A stretch of DNA of 64,000 bases from Oncomelania hupensis (GCA_036898135.1 CM072515.1:73881253-73945252), one strand, 5' to 3'; positions 34,321 through 61,516 are shown, counted from the stretch's first letter. Notes: generated by a model not told the origin, from the sequence alone. Numbers and translations are program-made.

Positions 34321-34569
34321 CCTTAGATCAACCGAGCCTAGGCACTAATAAAGTTATCACTCATATACACCAAAATGTCTGGAATTCTAAATCTGAACCT
34401 TGAACCATTTGAACCAAATCACCAAAACGTGTCTCAATATATCAGCAGAGGCCATAGTAACCATTTCCTGACTGAATTCTTTAAAAAAAAAAAAAAAAAG
34501 TAATTTTAAACTTCTGCAAACTAATTTCTAATTATGTAATTATATCTAATTATCAAACTAATTATCTGT

Positions 34570-35935
34570 ACCAAGATCTGGCAGAGTGGGGAGTGGCCTA
34601 CACCATGGACCCAGTCACTTGTCATCACTTTTCCCAAAAAAGGTAACCTTCAGGAGTGTGGAAATTACCGCACCATCAGCCTCATTCAGCCATCCCAGCA
34701 AGGTCCTCCTGAAAATAATACTCAACAGGTTGAAACCCCAAGCTGAACAAATCATACCTGTAGAACAAGCAGGATTCAGGGCAGGGTGAAGTACCACTGA
34801 ACAGGTTTTCAACCTCAGAATAATCTGCGAGAAATACCTACAGCACCAACAACATCTATAACATGTGTTCGTTGACTTCAAGAAAGCGTTTGACCGAGTC
34901 TGGCATGCAGCTCTGTGGGCAACCATGAGAGTGTACAACATCAGCCCTAAAATTATTGAAGTCATCAAAAGCCTGTATGACAAGGCTACCAGTGCAGTCC
35001 TCCATAACAGCGTCATCGGGAACTGGTTCAGAACAACAATCGTTGTGCGTCAAGGATGCCTATTCTCTCCAACACTCTTCAACATATTCCTAGAGCGCAC
35101 CTTGTCAGATGCACAGTCAGCATAGGGGGTAGAGCAATCTCCAACCTTCATTTTGCGGATGACATAGATGGATTAGCTGGAGAGGAACAAGAACTTGAAC
35201 AGCTGGTGCATATGCTTGACACCACCTCCAGAGCCTATGGAATGGAAATAAGTGCAGAGAAGACCAAACTGATGACCAACAACACCAATGGCATCAACAC
35301 GGACATCAAAGTCCAAGGCCAATCCCTCAACACAGTGCATAGCTTCAAATATTTAGGAGCCATTGTATCAGACAATGGCACAAACAACTGCTGCCCTGGC
35401 AAGGTTGAAGCCCATTTGGAAAGACAAGACCATCATTCTATGTTCTACGGTAAAGCTGCTGCGTTCCTTTGTCATCTCCATCTTCCTATATGCTTGTGAA
35501 ACATGTACCCTCACAGCAGATCTACAACGAAGAATACAAAGCACAGAGATGAGGTGCTACAGAAGACTTCTGGGCATTTCCTATACCCAGCACATCACCA
35601 ACAATGAAGTCCGACAGACCATCACACAAGCCATTGGACAACACGATGACCTGCTCACAGTGGTGAAAAAACAGAAACTCCGATGGTATGGCCACGTCAC
35701 CAGATCATCAGGTCTTGCAAAGACCATCCTGCAAGGCACAGTGCAAGGAGGTAGAAGAAGAGGGAGACCGAAAAAGAGGTGGGAGGACAACATTCGAGAA
35801 TGGACTGGTTTGACACTGAGCGAAACAATCAGGGTTGCTGAGGACAGGGAAAGATGGAGTACGCTGGTTAAACGATCATCTATGGTGCCCCGATGGTGCC
35901 GAGTTACGAGATAGGATAGGATGGGATAGGGAATC
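34570..35935 (+). mobile_element. LINE with reverse transcriptase, 5'-truncated and frameshifted
   Basis: Successive open pieces in different frames give the RT blocks VTFPKKGNLQECGNYR, FVDFKKAFDRVWH (motif A), VRQGCLFSPTLFNIF (motif B) and FADDIDGLAGEEQELEQL (motif C). A C-terminal part follows (YACETCTLTADLQRRIQ, LRWYGHVTRSSG, RRRGRPKKRWEDNIREWTGL) ending at 35914. Stops at about 34787 and 34861 and frame changes near 35125 and 35400 disable it. The 3' end is GAGTTACGAGATAGGATAGG, the tail also found at 2161, 4138 and 63385. The clade was not resolved. No endonuclease domain is present, so the copy is 5'-truncated. Confidence 0.9.
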
Positions 35936-36102
35936 GAAATTCGCTGCATCCTGCAACTTCAAATTCATCAATAAGAAATTACATAAAACAGAGACAAACA
36001 AATCACTACATAAATGTAAAAAAAACCAAACAGAAGATAATTTTTGGACAAATAAGAAAAAAGAAAGCCTGTGGTTGTCCTCAACCTAGTAATACTACTT
36101 CC

Positions 36103-37003
36103 CATGGGTGCCACCAAGAAATTTTCCAAAATCTGAAGGCAGGGGTCCGGGGCCGCCCAGGCCCCGATGGGTTCCCGGCGCAACGCCTAGACAGGATTGG
36201 GCCCCACCAGATCTTCCTTGCCCAAGACACACTGTATGATGAAAAGATCCACTCACTCCATACCGGATCACAGTGACCTATGAGTTACGGGATAGGATAG
36301 GAATTAAAAGACAGTAAAGATACTGGATTCATATGAAAGTAAACAAGGTTCAGCTATGTTTGATACATACCTCAAAAATATGCACTCAAAAAAAGAAAGG
36401 AAAAAATACAAGCGCATAAAGATGCAAGATAGAATAAGAACAACAGTCATCATAAAAATGAAAGAACATTCAAAAGAATGCAAACATAGTAAAGCACATA
36501 TATATTGCCACCAAACGGTATTGACGAACTTGAAAAAGAAATTAAATACAAAGCAATACTCCTCAAAAAAGTGAAAATATTATTCCAATAAAACAACTTA
36601 AAACCGGGCTGATCCAATTTTCTCAGCCACAACCGGCATTCATCGCCATCAGGATCAAACTTATCTGACATCCATTCCCACCTCCACTTATTCTTCATTC
36701 CCTTATCTACCTCTAAAGCTTTTTTCTTTCCAGTATCGGTATTTTCCTCTAAAAACGGCATGATTGGAACACAAAGTCACAATATCCACGCTTCAGTCTT
36801 AGACCGTCCGGATGTCATCAACCGGATACGCGGGTTATGCCCCTTTCAGCTGTGCATCTTTACACAAATCTGATACAAGTCTTGTTTTGTTTACTTCTAT
36901 ATAATTTTTTTTAACGATTTTTTTTTCTAAAAATCTTATTTTCGATTGTAGGCTTCAGCAAAAATCTGATTTTCCGACCATAGTCGGATAGGTGGCACCC
37001 ATG
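36103..37003. mobile_element. Foldback/MITE-like element with CATGGGTGCCACC ends
   Basis: CATGGGTGCCACC starts at 36103 and its complement ends at 37003. Flanking TACTACTTCC (36093-36102) and TACTACCTGC (37004-37013) agree at 8 of 10 bases, a probable target duplication. Inside, near 36280-36302, is a short GGATA-tailed LINE end. No transposase was recognised. Confidence 0.6.
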
Positions 37004-37499
37004 TACTACCTGCATCAAATGTGTGTGCCCGTGTGTGTTTTGAGTTGCAAAACCCCTAAAACATTATGAGCTGGAATGTGCAATCATGGGACTTCAACAT
37101 TGAGAAGAAGAACACATACACGTATAATAAATTAAAAGTCCATCTCTCATTTTCTGCCCTGTCTTTACAGCCGCCCCAACAATAGCCATGGTCAGTTACT
37201 TGGGGAGTGAGAAAAGACAACTGCCCACGATTCACCCGAGGCCATTGTCATAGCAAATGGCCAACCCAGGCTGGAGTACTGCAGATGGGTTTTGGGGAAA
37301 GGGGTCTGGTCAGTGAGTTTTGGGGGATGAATGTCTAATCTGGATGATGGCAGGGTGATAAAACAAGTCGCATGTCCATGACACTAAGCAGAGGTAGTCC
37401 CACTTTCTTATTACCAAACTGTAGCGGACACTTAAAACAGTTCGTTTTATGTGTGATGGCCTGCCTGCAGAACTTTGAATAATATAATGAGAAGAGGTT

Positions 37500-37500
37500 G

Positions 37501-37540
<40 letters not shown>

Positions 37541-37558
37541 ATAGTAATAATAATAAAG
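37500..37558. repeat. (AAT)n microsatellite
   Basis: ATAATAATA run of about 35 bases with a second short block, just downstream of the SOCS-box gene stop codon. Confidence 0.9.
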
Positions 37559-37598
37559 TCACCCAGACTATCTCATACATATTATTTTCTCAACCTCA

Positions 37599-38849
37599 CT
37601 AATTTTGGGCGTTATTCTCCACACACTGACTGTCATGTCCATACTTGTTATCCTGGAACTTGAGATAGCGCTTGATGGAGGAAGGTACCGGCAAGCTGTC
37701 TACATCCTGGCTGTTGGACAAATGTTTCAAAACTGTTGAGCGACAAAAACTGCTGAGCGACACTCTGGTGCAGACCAGGTCCATGGAACAGGCCAGGTGC
37801 CCCATTCTGTCACCAGGGGTTGTCACAATGTGAACCCGTGTGTCACAGGGTGAAAATACGATCTGGAATGCTCCCACGCTTTCTGTAGGGTCCTGAGCGT
37901 CAAGCCTCTGATGACACTTCAAGATCAAAGTAAAAGTGGTCGAGTCAAACAAAAATAGGCGAATGTAGAAGCCGCCTCGTAAAGCATCCTCCACTAAGCA
38001 GCAGAGGACCAAATAGTCAGCACTGCGACTAAACTCAGCCTTGCAGGACACCATTTTGAACACCATCAATGGGTCATCGTCATCATCATCATCCTCACTG
38101 TTGCCGTCTTCTTCTTCTTCGTCTTCATCATCATGGTGGATCTGAGCACAGAGATAGTCAGCAACTGTGACCTGGATAGCGTTGAGCTGCCCAATGTGTA
38201 TGGTTTTCCTCAGAACAGTCTCCTGCTTGTCCTGGTCTCGAGACATCACCATGCACTTACTCCCAAACTCGTTGACATACACGCTGACCAGGCGCCTAGG
38301 AAGGCGAGGATCAAACAGCAACATGTAGTGCTTGCGGTCATGGAACTGACTTCTCAGTGTAGTCTCCACCGGATTTTCGCCGATTGTGATGGGTTTGCTT
38401 TGAGAGCGAGGCCTGCCAATCAACACCAGAGATGCAGCACGGGAGCGAGCCACTTCTCGCGGCAGCCGTAATAACAGCATGTGCAGGTCGGGGCTCATGC
38501 AGCACTCCACAGATCCCATGAGTGCGTAGGATCGCAACAAGTGTTTGACAGTGTCAGTGAAGACGAAGAACTGTCGCTTGACAAGGTCAATGACCAGAAA
38601 CTGCATGTGGTCCACTTTATGGGTGATCAGCTGACACACCAGGATGTCGCCCTGCCGACAAACAACTTTGGGCCAGGACAGCACACGACCTTGGATGAGG
38701 TCCCCTGACATCTGCATTTGATGCAGCAAGCAGAGCTGATGGTTGTCCACTGGCGGTTGGTATTCCTCCACCTGCACCGTGCTGACCTTGTTCTTCGTCG
38801 ACACCTTCACATTCCACAGGCTGCCTGCTACCAGACCACTCCATGGCAT
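37599..38849 (-). CDS. SOCS-box protein, probable Cullin-5/Elongin BC substrate adaptor
   Basis: Single open exon of 416 aa from the ATG at 38849 (MPWSGLVAG). The same frame has an earlier ATG at 38876, but the bases before 38849 look like a splice acceptor (CTCCAATGCAG), so a non-coding first exon is likely. The C-terminus is a clear SOCS box: the BC box SLSSFCRSTVLKHL fits LxxxCxxxV for Elongin B/C binding, and the Cul5 box is LPVP, followed by SSIKRYLKF. The upstream 330 or so residues are rich in short beta-type segments (HMQFLVIDLVKRQFFVF, HYMLLFDPRLPRRLVSVYVN), suggesting a beta-propeller-like substrate domain without recognisable WD repeats. A run of Asp/Glu (DDEDEEEEDGNSEDDDDDDD) interrupts it near residue 245. 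I do not recognise the named orthologue. The gene diverges from PRMT3. Confidence 0.8.
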   Translation of the reverse strand: MPWSGLVAGSLWNVKVSTKNKVSTVQVEEYQPPVDNHQLCLLHQMQMSGDLIQGRVLSWPKVVCRQGDILVCQLITHKVDHMQFLVIDLVKRQFFVFTDTVKHLLRSYALMGSVECCMSPDLHMLLLRLPREVARSRAASLVLIGRPRSQSKPITIGENPVETTLRSQFHDRKHYMLLFDPRLPRRLVSVYVNEFGSKCMVMSRDQDKQETVLRKTIHIGQLNAIQVTVADYLCAQIHHDDEDEEEEDGNSEDDDDDDDPLMVFKMVSCKAEFSRSADYLVLCCLVEDALRGGFYIRLFLFDSTTFTLILKCHQRLDAQDPTESVGAFQIVFSPCDTRVHIVTTPGDRMGHLACSMDLVCTRVSLSSFCRSTVLKHLSNSQDVDSLPVPSSIKRYLKFQDNKYGHDSQCVENNAQN

Positions 38850-39298
38850 GATGCTGCATTGGAGAAAACAAACCACATAACATAATCAATAAATAGTCGA
38901 CTAATTTGTATTTATTATTTTGTAATCATTATCAATTCCATTATAATGCTAGTGCGAAGGGACTAAACAGTAAACGTGTGTTCTGATACATACATCACAT
39001 GTAAACAACAACTTGAACAAGACTTCAACTCCCACACTCAGATCAGTACTCGGTGTGTGCTTTTTCCTGGTTTTACCACTGCCCCCTTCTCACTAGGCAG
39101 ATGGACAATTATAATTTTTGAACCTGCACATATAAAGGGATGTTTACCAGATGTAATTTGTCTCTCTCCAATCGTTCCAACAAACTTAGTACAGGTAGCA
39201 ACAAAGCACATTCCTGCAACCTTGACCTTAGCCTATTGATTGACCCCGGAAGTAAAATAATTATGATAATTAAAAAAAAATTCATTGACCTCTTCAAC
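38850..39298. promoter_or_regulatory. Divergent promoter region between the SOCS-box gene and PRMT3
   Basis: Only about 450 bp separate the two ATGs. CCGGAAGT at 39246-39253 is a perfect ETS (GABPA/ELK) site. CAACATGGCGGAC at 39295-39307 overlaps the PRMT3 start codon and matches a YY1-type element that often sits just after the start site of housekeeping genes. No TATA box is well placed. A shared bidirectional promoter is an inference. Confidence 0.5.
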
Positions 39299-53975
<14,677 letters not shown>

Positions 53976-54325
53976 CAGACTCTCTTCCATCCTCGTCTTT
54001 TAGAGTGTGAGCAGTGTAATGAAAGAGTTGGAAGAGGAGGTCAATGCTGAAGCATACAGGTCTGGAATACTGGATTGGATTTTGGATATTATTTGTCGCC
54101 CATATAATTATGTCTGTAAGAGTTCCATGTATGCTTGATGATGATATCAATATCATTCTGAAAATTCAACACTTCATTCTCAACAACTGTAAAGCATGTC
54201 ATTGGATGACATAATACTTCGTTTTATTATTATTATTATGTTGTTGTTTTTATTTAACCAGAGGGATGCATGTCGGCGACTGTGAACATTAAACTGAGTG
54301 AAATAAATGAGTGAGCGATCATAAT
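53976..54325 (+). other. PRMT3: PRMT3 3' UTR
   Basis: Sequence after the TAG at 53973. An AATAAA signal at 54302-54307 is followed by a T/G-rich stretch, so cleavage about 20 bases later is likely. Confidence 0.6.
54302..54307 (+). terminator. PRMT3: PRMT3 polyadenylation signal
   Basis: Canonical AATAAA about 330 bases after the stop codon. Confidence 0.55.
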
Positions 54326-54662
54326 TTTATGTGAAAGTTTTATTGAGGAATATCTGCTGTATTGATCATGTTACGCTTTCGTTTTTCTTTTGATTATTTA
54401 TTTTTTTTATTTTGTACAGTCTGTTGCTATTGATTAAAGGTGGTATAAAATAATTGTAACGTACACTGGCATCTGGTGCTTTTTTGTTGTTGCAAGAATG
54501 TGTGGATTACATGTCACCTCCCTGAACAGCTGTTATTATTGAAACATTAGGACAGACTTTTAAAAAAATTAAGTTATTTTGTAACCGATTTGTATGCTCT
54601 TTGATAAATGAGTTTTTTGATGTTACAATACAATGTAATGACCGTTATGGGGACTCCCATTT

Positions 54663-55230
54663 CCCCCGTTGGGGTGCCGGGGGTTTCAGTATAAATAGTA
54701 TCTCCACTTTCTGGAAATTGAGTGCTTTAAATTCCCACTGTCGCTGTCTTTCTCATTTGCTCTTTCTCATTCCTGCTCTGTTCTATCAATCTGCTATACT
54801 ATCTTCTTCTTTGCTAGACCAGTCCCCTACCTTTTTTCTTGAAAACTCTTCTGGGACAAGACTCCTTATTTGTGTATGAGGTCTGTTGGGAATATTGGAC
54901 GCTTTCTGCAAGGTGGTCACTAGGGCTTCCTATGATGTTATTATTTAGCAATGTAGGCATTTTATATGTATGTGTTTTGTTGATAATTTATAATGATGTT
55001 TGTATTCTATTTTGTTTTTGTAAACGGGGGTTCGATAAATTAGAGTACAGCCTCAGCGTCCCCTGTGTGGGATGTCTTTATTGTAAAGTGACTGGCTGGT
55101 GGAGAGCTTTCAGTTTTACCACTAGTGTTGTTTCCGCAGATCTTTTATACGGATTAGGGGTTGTCCGGTCCTGATTTGGCTCGTAAGAGTCTGCTGGACC
55201 TAAAGCAAGAATCATGTAATGTAATGTGAT
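54663..55230 (+). mobile_element. Retroposon family B, copy 1
   Basis: 568 bp beginning CCCCCGTTGGGGTGCCGGGG and ending in (ATGTA)n-like sequence. GACTCCCATTT flanks it exactly (54652-54662 and 55231-55241). An 11-bp duplication and simple-repeat tail point to LINE-driven retroposition. A TATAAATA motif lies about 35 bases from the 5' end. No long open frame. Copy 2 is at 58680-59257. Confidence 0.8.
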
Positions 55231-55241
55231 GACTCCCATTT

Positions 55242-57520
55242 GCTCACCCTTCTCTGCAGGCAAAATTATTAGACAGCTGCCACCTTAAAGCCTACAAAAC
55301 TTGTGATTAGTATCATAGTTTAAAAATTTCAAAATCACAACTAATGTTAGGTAGGTTGGGTTTGGGCGAGCCACAGGCTGCGACTACGCTTTCCCCAGGG
55401 GAGGTGGCCCAGAATTTCCCCATGAAAAAGGGACAATAAGGTAAATAAAAATAAAAAAAATAGTACGTGTACACACTTTTATGGAGAGGGCAATCGGCTG
55501 TCAGCCTATGATATCAACACTATATAATACAATATGATAAACACATTGTATTACCTGTAAGAAGAAATTGACCAAAAGCTAGAAAAGCAAATTTCACACA
55601 GATATAATACTTTGTTATGTGTGCCATAATACAGAAATGCCCAAACTGGTCAAAGAAATCAATGATTTTGATATAGTTGACAATGCCTGAAAATGTTAAC
55701 ATAATAATATGCATGTCATGAAGAATGTATATGAACATTTATATGTTGATTACAGTTCTACGCGCTTTGCATTGATTTTGGAAAGAAAGCATATATATAG
55801 CATCCATTATTAGTATAATTATAAAGAGAGATGCTTATCCAAAAGTCTGCTCGAGGAATTCTCACGCGCACTCTTGTCCACCCAGAGAAAACAAAAAGAA
55901 CTGGACTGCCATTAGGTTGTTAATTTTAACAAGTTTATTGGACAAGAGGAGTAAGAAGCCTTCACAACAATGTTGTCTGTACAAAAACATTCCACTGTAG
56001 AGACAAACCAACAAACTTTTAACTAAGCCACAGAAAGCAACAATCCAAAGAGTCATTTGTAACAAATTTCTACATTGAATAAACAATAACAGTCCAGGAA
56101 ATAACTGACTGACAACAAGACTCTACCCATTCATTCAAAACAAGACTCTACCGACTCATTCAAAACAAGACTCTACCGACTCATTCAAAACAAACTCGAC
56201 CGACTCGTTGATAAATAAATTGCAGATTGAATAAAAGCTAGCGTTAACCTATGTTTCCCAAAAGCTACACAACACGAACAAAGCTAAAACTGCAAAACCA
56301 TAGAAGTCAGTTTGAGGGGCAAATGGGCTAGTGAATGTCACCAGCATCACACAGAGAAACTTGTCACTCTTCAACACTTCCATTATCCAGTATCCATGTG
56401 AGCAAATGGGCATTGCAAGTTTATTTTCTAGTGCTAAAAGCAAATCCCGTTCCTTGAAGTGAATGAAAATAGTTTGGCCCATAAATATCAGTTATATGAA
56501 AAAGGCCCCACCTCCACGCAGGCAGACCTTCCCCTTGCTTGTGAAAGGTCAAGGGTTGTTGACATCTGGAAAAGTCTGCCCTCTTACAAGTCAAATGCCA
56601 CTACAACAAAGTGACATAGCCGGAGGACTAAAGGCTCATACACCTTTGCGCTAACTTATGCTATGGTATATACTATGCAAACATTTTGGATCAGCGTTAC
56701 ATCTCGGGGAAATAAATTGCACAAACTGCCTACATTAATATGAACAGCATGTTATCTTGGCTCAAGCCTGAGAGGAAAGGTTATTCACCAAATAGGGCAG
56801 TCTGCACTAAACAGGCCACCTTGGCACTAGCTGGGTGTCGAAGATGTATCAAGTATAGGCTGTGTGTAGGCCTATGTATTCAACAGCCTCTGATGCTCAC
56901 TTTGGGGTCAGCAGCGCTTTCGGGCTGACTGCCTTCATAACCTTAGTAAAAGCCCGATAGCAGAAAAAAAGGTTTGTTAAGGTAATGATCGAGGTGCGTC
57001 AAACTATTTCTGCCTGACCTAACTGTCACTAGGAATTCCCTGAAATTCATGCCTCTACTTTGCCTCCATGGAATTGCAGTTAAAGTGTAACACGTAGGCC
57101 AAGACACCAACCGCACACAGTGTCAGGTCTTGCACCAGTTGGTGTTCAATTAAAAACAATATTTAGGTAGTCGTTCATCTAAATTCACGTGCAGTGCACA
57201 GATGTTAAACAAAATAAACAATATGTGTTACTCAGTTTAAAATGACTTCAGTACACATCAGATGAATAATAACATTTATTAATATTATTCAGTCTTGCTT
57301 CACAAAACAAGCACAGGTTAAATAAAACAATTAAACATACCTTGGCATTAGACTACTCTGTACTAGTCATAAACAATGTTGCACATCATTTGTACAAATA
57401 TAACAAACAATATACCATAGTATTCAATCTACAACTAGGTTAGAGAACAAATAAAATAAAATAGACACAGTATACTAGAGATGAAGGAATGTTAATCATA
57501 TCCTGACTTTAATAACCTTC
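55242..57520. other. No recognised gene
   Basis: AT-rich DNA. The only clear structure is a 25-base tandem repeat at about 56118-56210 (GACTCATTCAAAACAAGACT units, three to four copies). Confidence 0.5.
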
Positions 57521-57529
57521 ATTACTCCT

Positions 57530-57800
57530 TTGGATGAGAGTATCAACTGAGGTCTAGTCGCGTGGACTTTAAAGATCCTGACGCTCATGTCCTAGACAGG
57601 TGAGTGTCAGCTACACAAAATACATCCAGCTTGATGTATTTGTGTAGCCCGCACTCAATCACTTTTTCCTACCCCCGGTCGCACAGGATTGTGCTCAGTT
57701 GTCTGGGCACCAAGACTATGCGCCCAAAAACCTGCAAGTAGGTGCCTCAAGCAGCTTGAAATAGATCCTGTATTGGACAGCAGTCTGCTCATTGAGCTTT
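57530..57800 (+). mobile_element. SINE-like repeat family A, diverged copy
   Basis: Shares TTTAAAGATCCTGACGCTCA, GTCCTAGAC and AGGATTGTGCTCAGTTGTCT with 5026-5360, but its 3' end is degraded. Confidence 0.7.
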
Positions 57801-58668
57801 CGCCAATGGATGGAGACACGCGCGTTATAAATACACATCATCATCATAACCCTACATTAAATGAAATCTACTACAATTTTAAGAATATTACACCACTATG
57901 ATAACACCAAATGAAAATCAAAGTATCATGATCAATTATGAAGATACTTTGATCAATTATGAACATACATTAAAATCAAAACATTATCATTTACGGTCGT
58001 ACTTTATTACTGGTTTTACTAATTGCAATAAATAATTAAAAATTTCAATGTCTTGTAATATTCAACATTAGGACAAATTGGTCTTTTACCCCATTTTATA
58101 ATAGTCATGTTTTTTCATGTTAGTGTATTCAGATCATCATCATCATCATCATCATGCCTCTATCCACAATATTATGACATCCGAGCCCAACACTAAAGTT
58201 TAGGTAAACCACGCCAAAAGTAAAACTCTAAATATAAATTACCTAAACAAAAAGAACACTAAATGAGCTATTTGTGTTTTTTGTTCTTAAATATTCCACC
58301 CCCTGTGATTCCTCCCCTCCCCAACCCCCAGTGCACCAAATCCCCAAATATCACATACCCCTACCTTCCCCTCCTCCCCCTCTCCTCCCTCCCAAAGAAT
58401 TAGAAAAAAAAAAAGCTCATGCCAGTTTTGATTCATTTAAAATCCACGCCAGTAATGTCATATTTCACATAAAAGTTTCAGCATTTTCTGGCATTTTACT
58501 GATTCATGAACACCACTGACGACAATAATGATGATGATAATAATAATAATAATAATACGATGTGTATTTAAATATAGTTTTTTCCTAAATAAAAACCAGT
58601 TCAAAGCACAAACATGATGATCAACAGAAGAAAGAAAAATTGACATGGAAATGTACAGATGGAAGTCC
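57801..58668. other. No recognised gene; short microsatellites
   Basis: Contains (ATC)n at 58134-58155 and (AAT)n near 58535-58556, and otherwise AT-rich sequence. Confidence 0.5.
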
Positions 58669-58679
58669 AATGATAAAAT

Positions 58680-59257
58680 TACATTACATTACATAATTGT
58701 TGCTTTAGGTCCAGCGGACTCTTCCGAGCCAAATCAGGACCGGACAACCCCCAATCCGCATAAAAGATCTGCTGAAACAACCCTAGTGGGAAAACTGAAT
58801 GCCCTCCACCAGCCAGTCACGTTACAATAAAGACATCCCACGCAGGGGACGGCTGAGGCTTCACCCCAACTTATCGAACCCCCGTTTACAAAAACAAAAT
58901 AGAATACAAACATCATTATAAATTATCAACAAAACACATACATATAAAATGCCTATATTGCTAAATAATAACATCATAGGAAGCCCTAGTGACCACCTGG
59001 CAGAAAGCGTCCAACATTCCCAAGCTGATCCAACAGACCTCATACACAAACAAAGAGTCTTGTCCCGGAAGAGTTTTCAAGAAAAAAGGTAGGAGACTGG
59101 TCTAGCGAAGAAGACGATAGTATAGCAGATTGATAGAACAGAGCAGGAATGAGAAAGAGCAAATGAGAAAGACAGCGACAGTGGGAATTTAAAGCACTAA
59201 ATTTCCAGAAAGTGGGGATACTATTTATACTGAAACCCCCGGCACCCCAACGGGGGT
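58680..59257 (-). mobile_element. Retroposon family B, copy 2
   Basis: Minus-strand copy of 54663-55230, about 90% similar by eye. AATGATAAAAT flanks it on both sides (58669-58679 and 59258-59268), a target duplication different from copy 1. On the + strand it starts with the ATTACATTACATTAC tail and ends GGGGTGCC-complement. It keeps the TATAAATA motif near its 5' end. Confidence 0.8.
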
Positions 59258-59729
59258 AATGATAAAATGAATCAATGCTAACATATAAAAAGACAAGAGT
59301 ATTGGAATAGATTGGTGAAGGTAGTAATTAAAACACAATTCTTGAAGGTCACTGTGTCTCATTTGATTCTGTCAACTTTGGGTCCACAATGACTCTGTGG
59401 ATAACAAAACAAATACATGTGCATGATGCAAATACAGCAAAACAAAATGTCCAGACATCAGCCTTTTCCAAATATTGTGAAATATCAACGAAGAACGACA
59501 TGCTTTGGAATACGTGTGCAGTAATATTAATACTACAATTTACCTCTCCATATCCTTCAAAAATGTCCCAAAAATATATAGCATTGCATAATTATAAGGG
59601 CAAAGCCCATATGACTCACATGCTCATTATAGAACTCGCAATATTTAACATGAAAATTAGTGCCCAGATTAAAAAACAAACACGAAATGATGGCATTAAA
59701 ATGCAAAGTAATATCGACAATCATCTTTT

Positions 59730-60440
59730 TATGTTCTTGACCTTGAGTTGACCTAGGCACTCATGTACCATCAAATAAAATACAACAAAACTTGTAGTAT
59801 TAAAAAACATGGTGATCTTGGGATGACCTTGACCTTCAGTGACCTCTCATGCATGTCTGATCAACTAATACAATGCTGTTGCATACTATGGGTTAAATAA
59901 ACAGCCATTCCACTGTATGAGGACCTATTTTTTGTATGTATTTGCAAGGTCTCAAATGACCCTGATCTTCTAGATCAATGCAAAAACGGAAACTATATGA
60001 AAGATCAATTTATCGTCTCTAAATTTAAGTTTGGACTTTATATCTCTCATAGTTTAGGGTCAAGGTCACTTCAAAGTACCTATATTAACAGCTCCAGTAA
60101 CCTTGACCTTGGAGTGAAGTTCACCGAATTTGTAAAGTATGTGTGTCTCATTGGTATTATGCCTCAAAGAATCGTAAGTTTAATAGTAATAACCTAGAAA
60201 CAAAAAGTGACATTTTGTGAAAAACTGTCATTTTTTTACTAACATTTGTTGACCCTGTGACATTGACTTTGAAGTGAAGTCATTCATTCACTGACCATTT
60301 ATGAGATGTCATGGGTATACACCATCTTACCAAGTTTGATTGTGATAGTTGGATTAGGTTCTGAGATATTAATCCACGGGCAAGTTTTGCACAGATAGAC
60401 GACGGACAGCAGACAGACGGTTGGATATTTTTAAAATGTC
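59730..60440 (-). repeat. TCAAGGTCA-type interspersed repeat, inverted copy
   Basis: Reverse-complement relative of 22310-23060, sharing the sequence around the AAGGTCA sites and the AATATCTCAGAACC end. Exact TCAAGGTCA sites remain at about 59825 (- strand) and 60058 (+ strand). Confidence 0.65.
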
Positions 60441-60469
60441 ATTATTAGATTATTTATGACTATCGCACA

Positions 60470-61320
60470 GTTCGACTGACAAAAATCAGGATGTTTGGGG
60501 GGAGGGTGGAGATGAAGGGGTGGGTTATGGAGAGATGAGTACATAAGATTCACATTGCTATGCTCGCCAGTCAAAATTGCATTTGTTTCACACTGTTATT
60601 TATTTAGTGAGTTATTTATTAACTGAACAAATTATTATCTTCTTCATGCTTACAAAACTATTGTGTATTGTTCTGTCCATGTTCAGAATTGAAGAAAATA
60701 ATTACAATTTTTTATAAATATTTTTCAATTATGCGTTATTTTCCTTTTTAAACTAAAAACAATATTTCCCATCAAAAGGCAAAAAAGGTTTAAAAAAAAA
60801 AATTAATTAAATTACATATATTTTTTAAAATACTAGATTCCTTTTTCTTTTTTTAGAACACTGTGTAATTATAGTCCAAACATAATCTCATGGTTACTAT
60901 TAACTAGCATTAGAATCAGAAGAAGAATTCGAAAATAAAAACCAAAACAAGTCAAATCAAATGTCAAAATGTCCGCCTTTATTTGCAAGGCTTCTTGATG
61001 GTAAAATGCTCCATCATAAAATTTAAAAAAATATTCCATACCATTAAAAACAAAAACAATAAACATGCCTCACAAATTAATTTAAGAAAAAGGGGAAAAC
61101 AAAAACAAACATCAATTATTTTTTTTACACCAACTATTAAATATAACAAAATGTCTTTTGGGGTGGGGGGTGGGTGGGGGTATCAGCAAAACCTGAATTC
61201 AACTAAGATAATCACAATGAAAAAAAGCAATGTCCACTACATAGATCATTCAAGAGTTCAAATATGAGTTATATCAATATATTGCTCAAAAACAAAATAA
61301 ACAAAAAGAACAAAAAACAA
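60470..61320. other. No recognised gene
   Basis: Very AT-rich DNA with homopolymer runs; no coding or repeat family recognised. Confidence 0.5.
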
Positions 61321-61340
61321 AAGTCGAGTAAACTGATTTA

Positions 61341-61516
61341 CAGACCTGCCTACTCTCCCGCTTTTGGCGGGAGACTCACGCTTTTGACGGTCTGGCTAAT
61401 CTTAAGTTGTAACAGTGACGAATAAATATTCATTATAAATGTGTACAAAAAACTTGTGTTCTTGCTTTTTGATCCCCTGTCTCCCGCTTTTACTCTGAGG
61501 GGGGTAGGCAGGTCTG
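61341..61516. mobile_element. 176-bp MITE with 6-bp target duplication
   Basis: Ends CAGACCTGCCTACTC and complement of CAGACCTGCCTACCC. GATTTA directly flanks both sides (61335-61340 and 61517-61522). The termini resemble those of the hAT-like copies at 41122 and 51953, and the target duplication is again 6 bp. It also contains CTCCCGCTTTTGGCGGGAG, a small palindrome near the left end. Confidence 0.8.
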
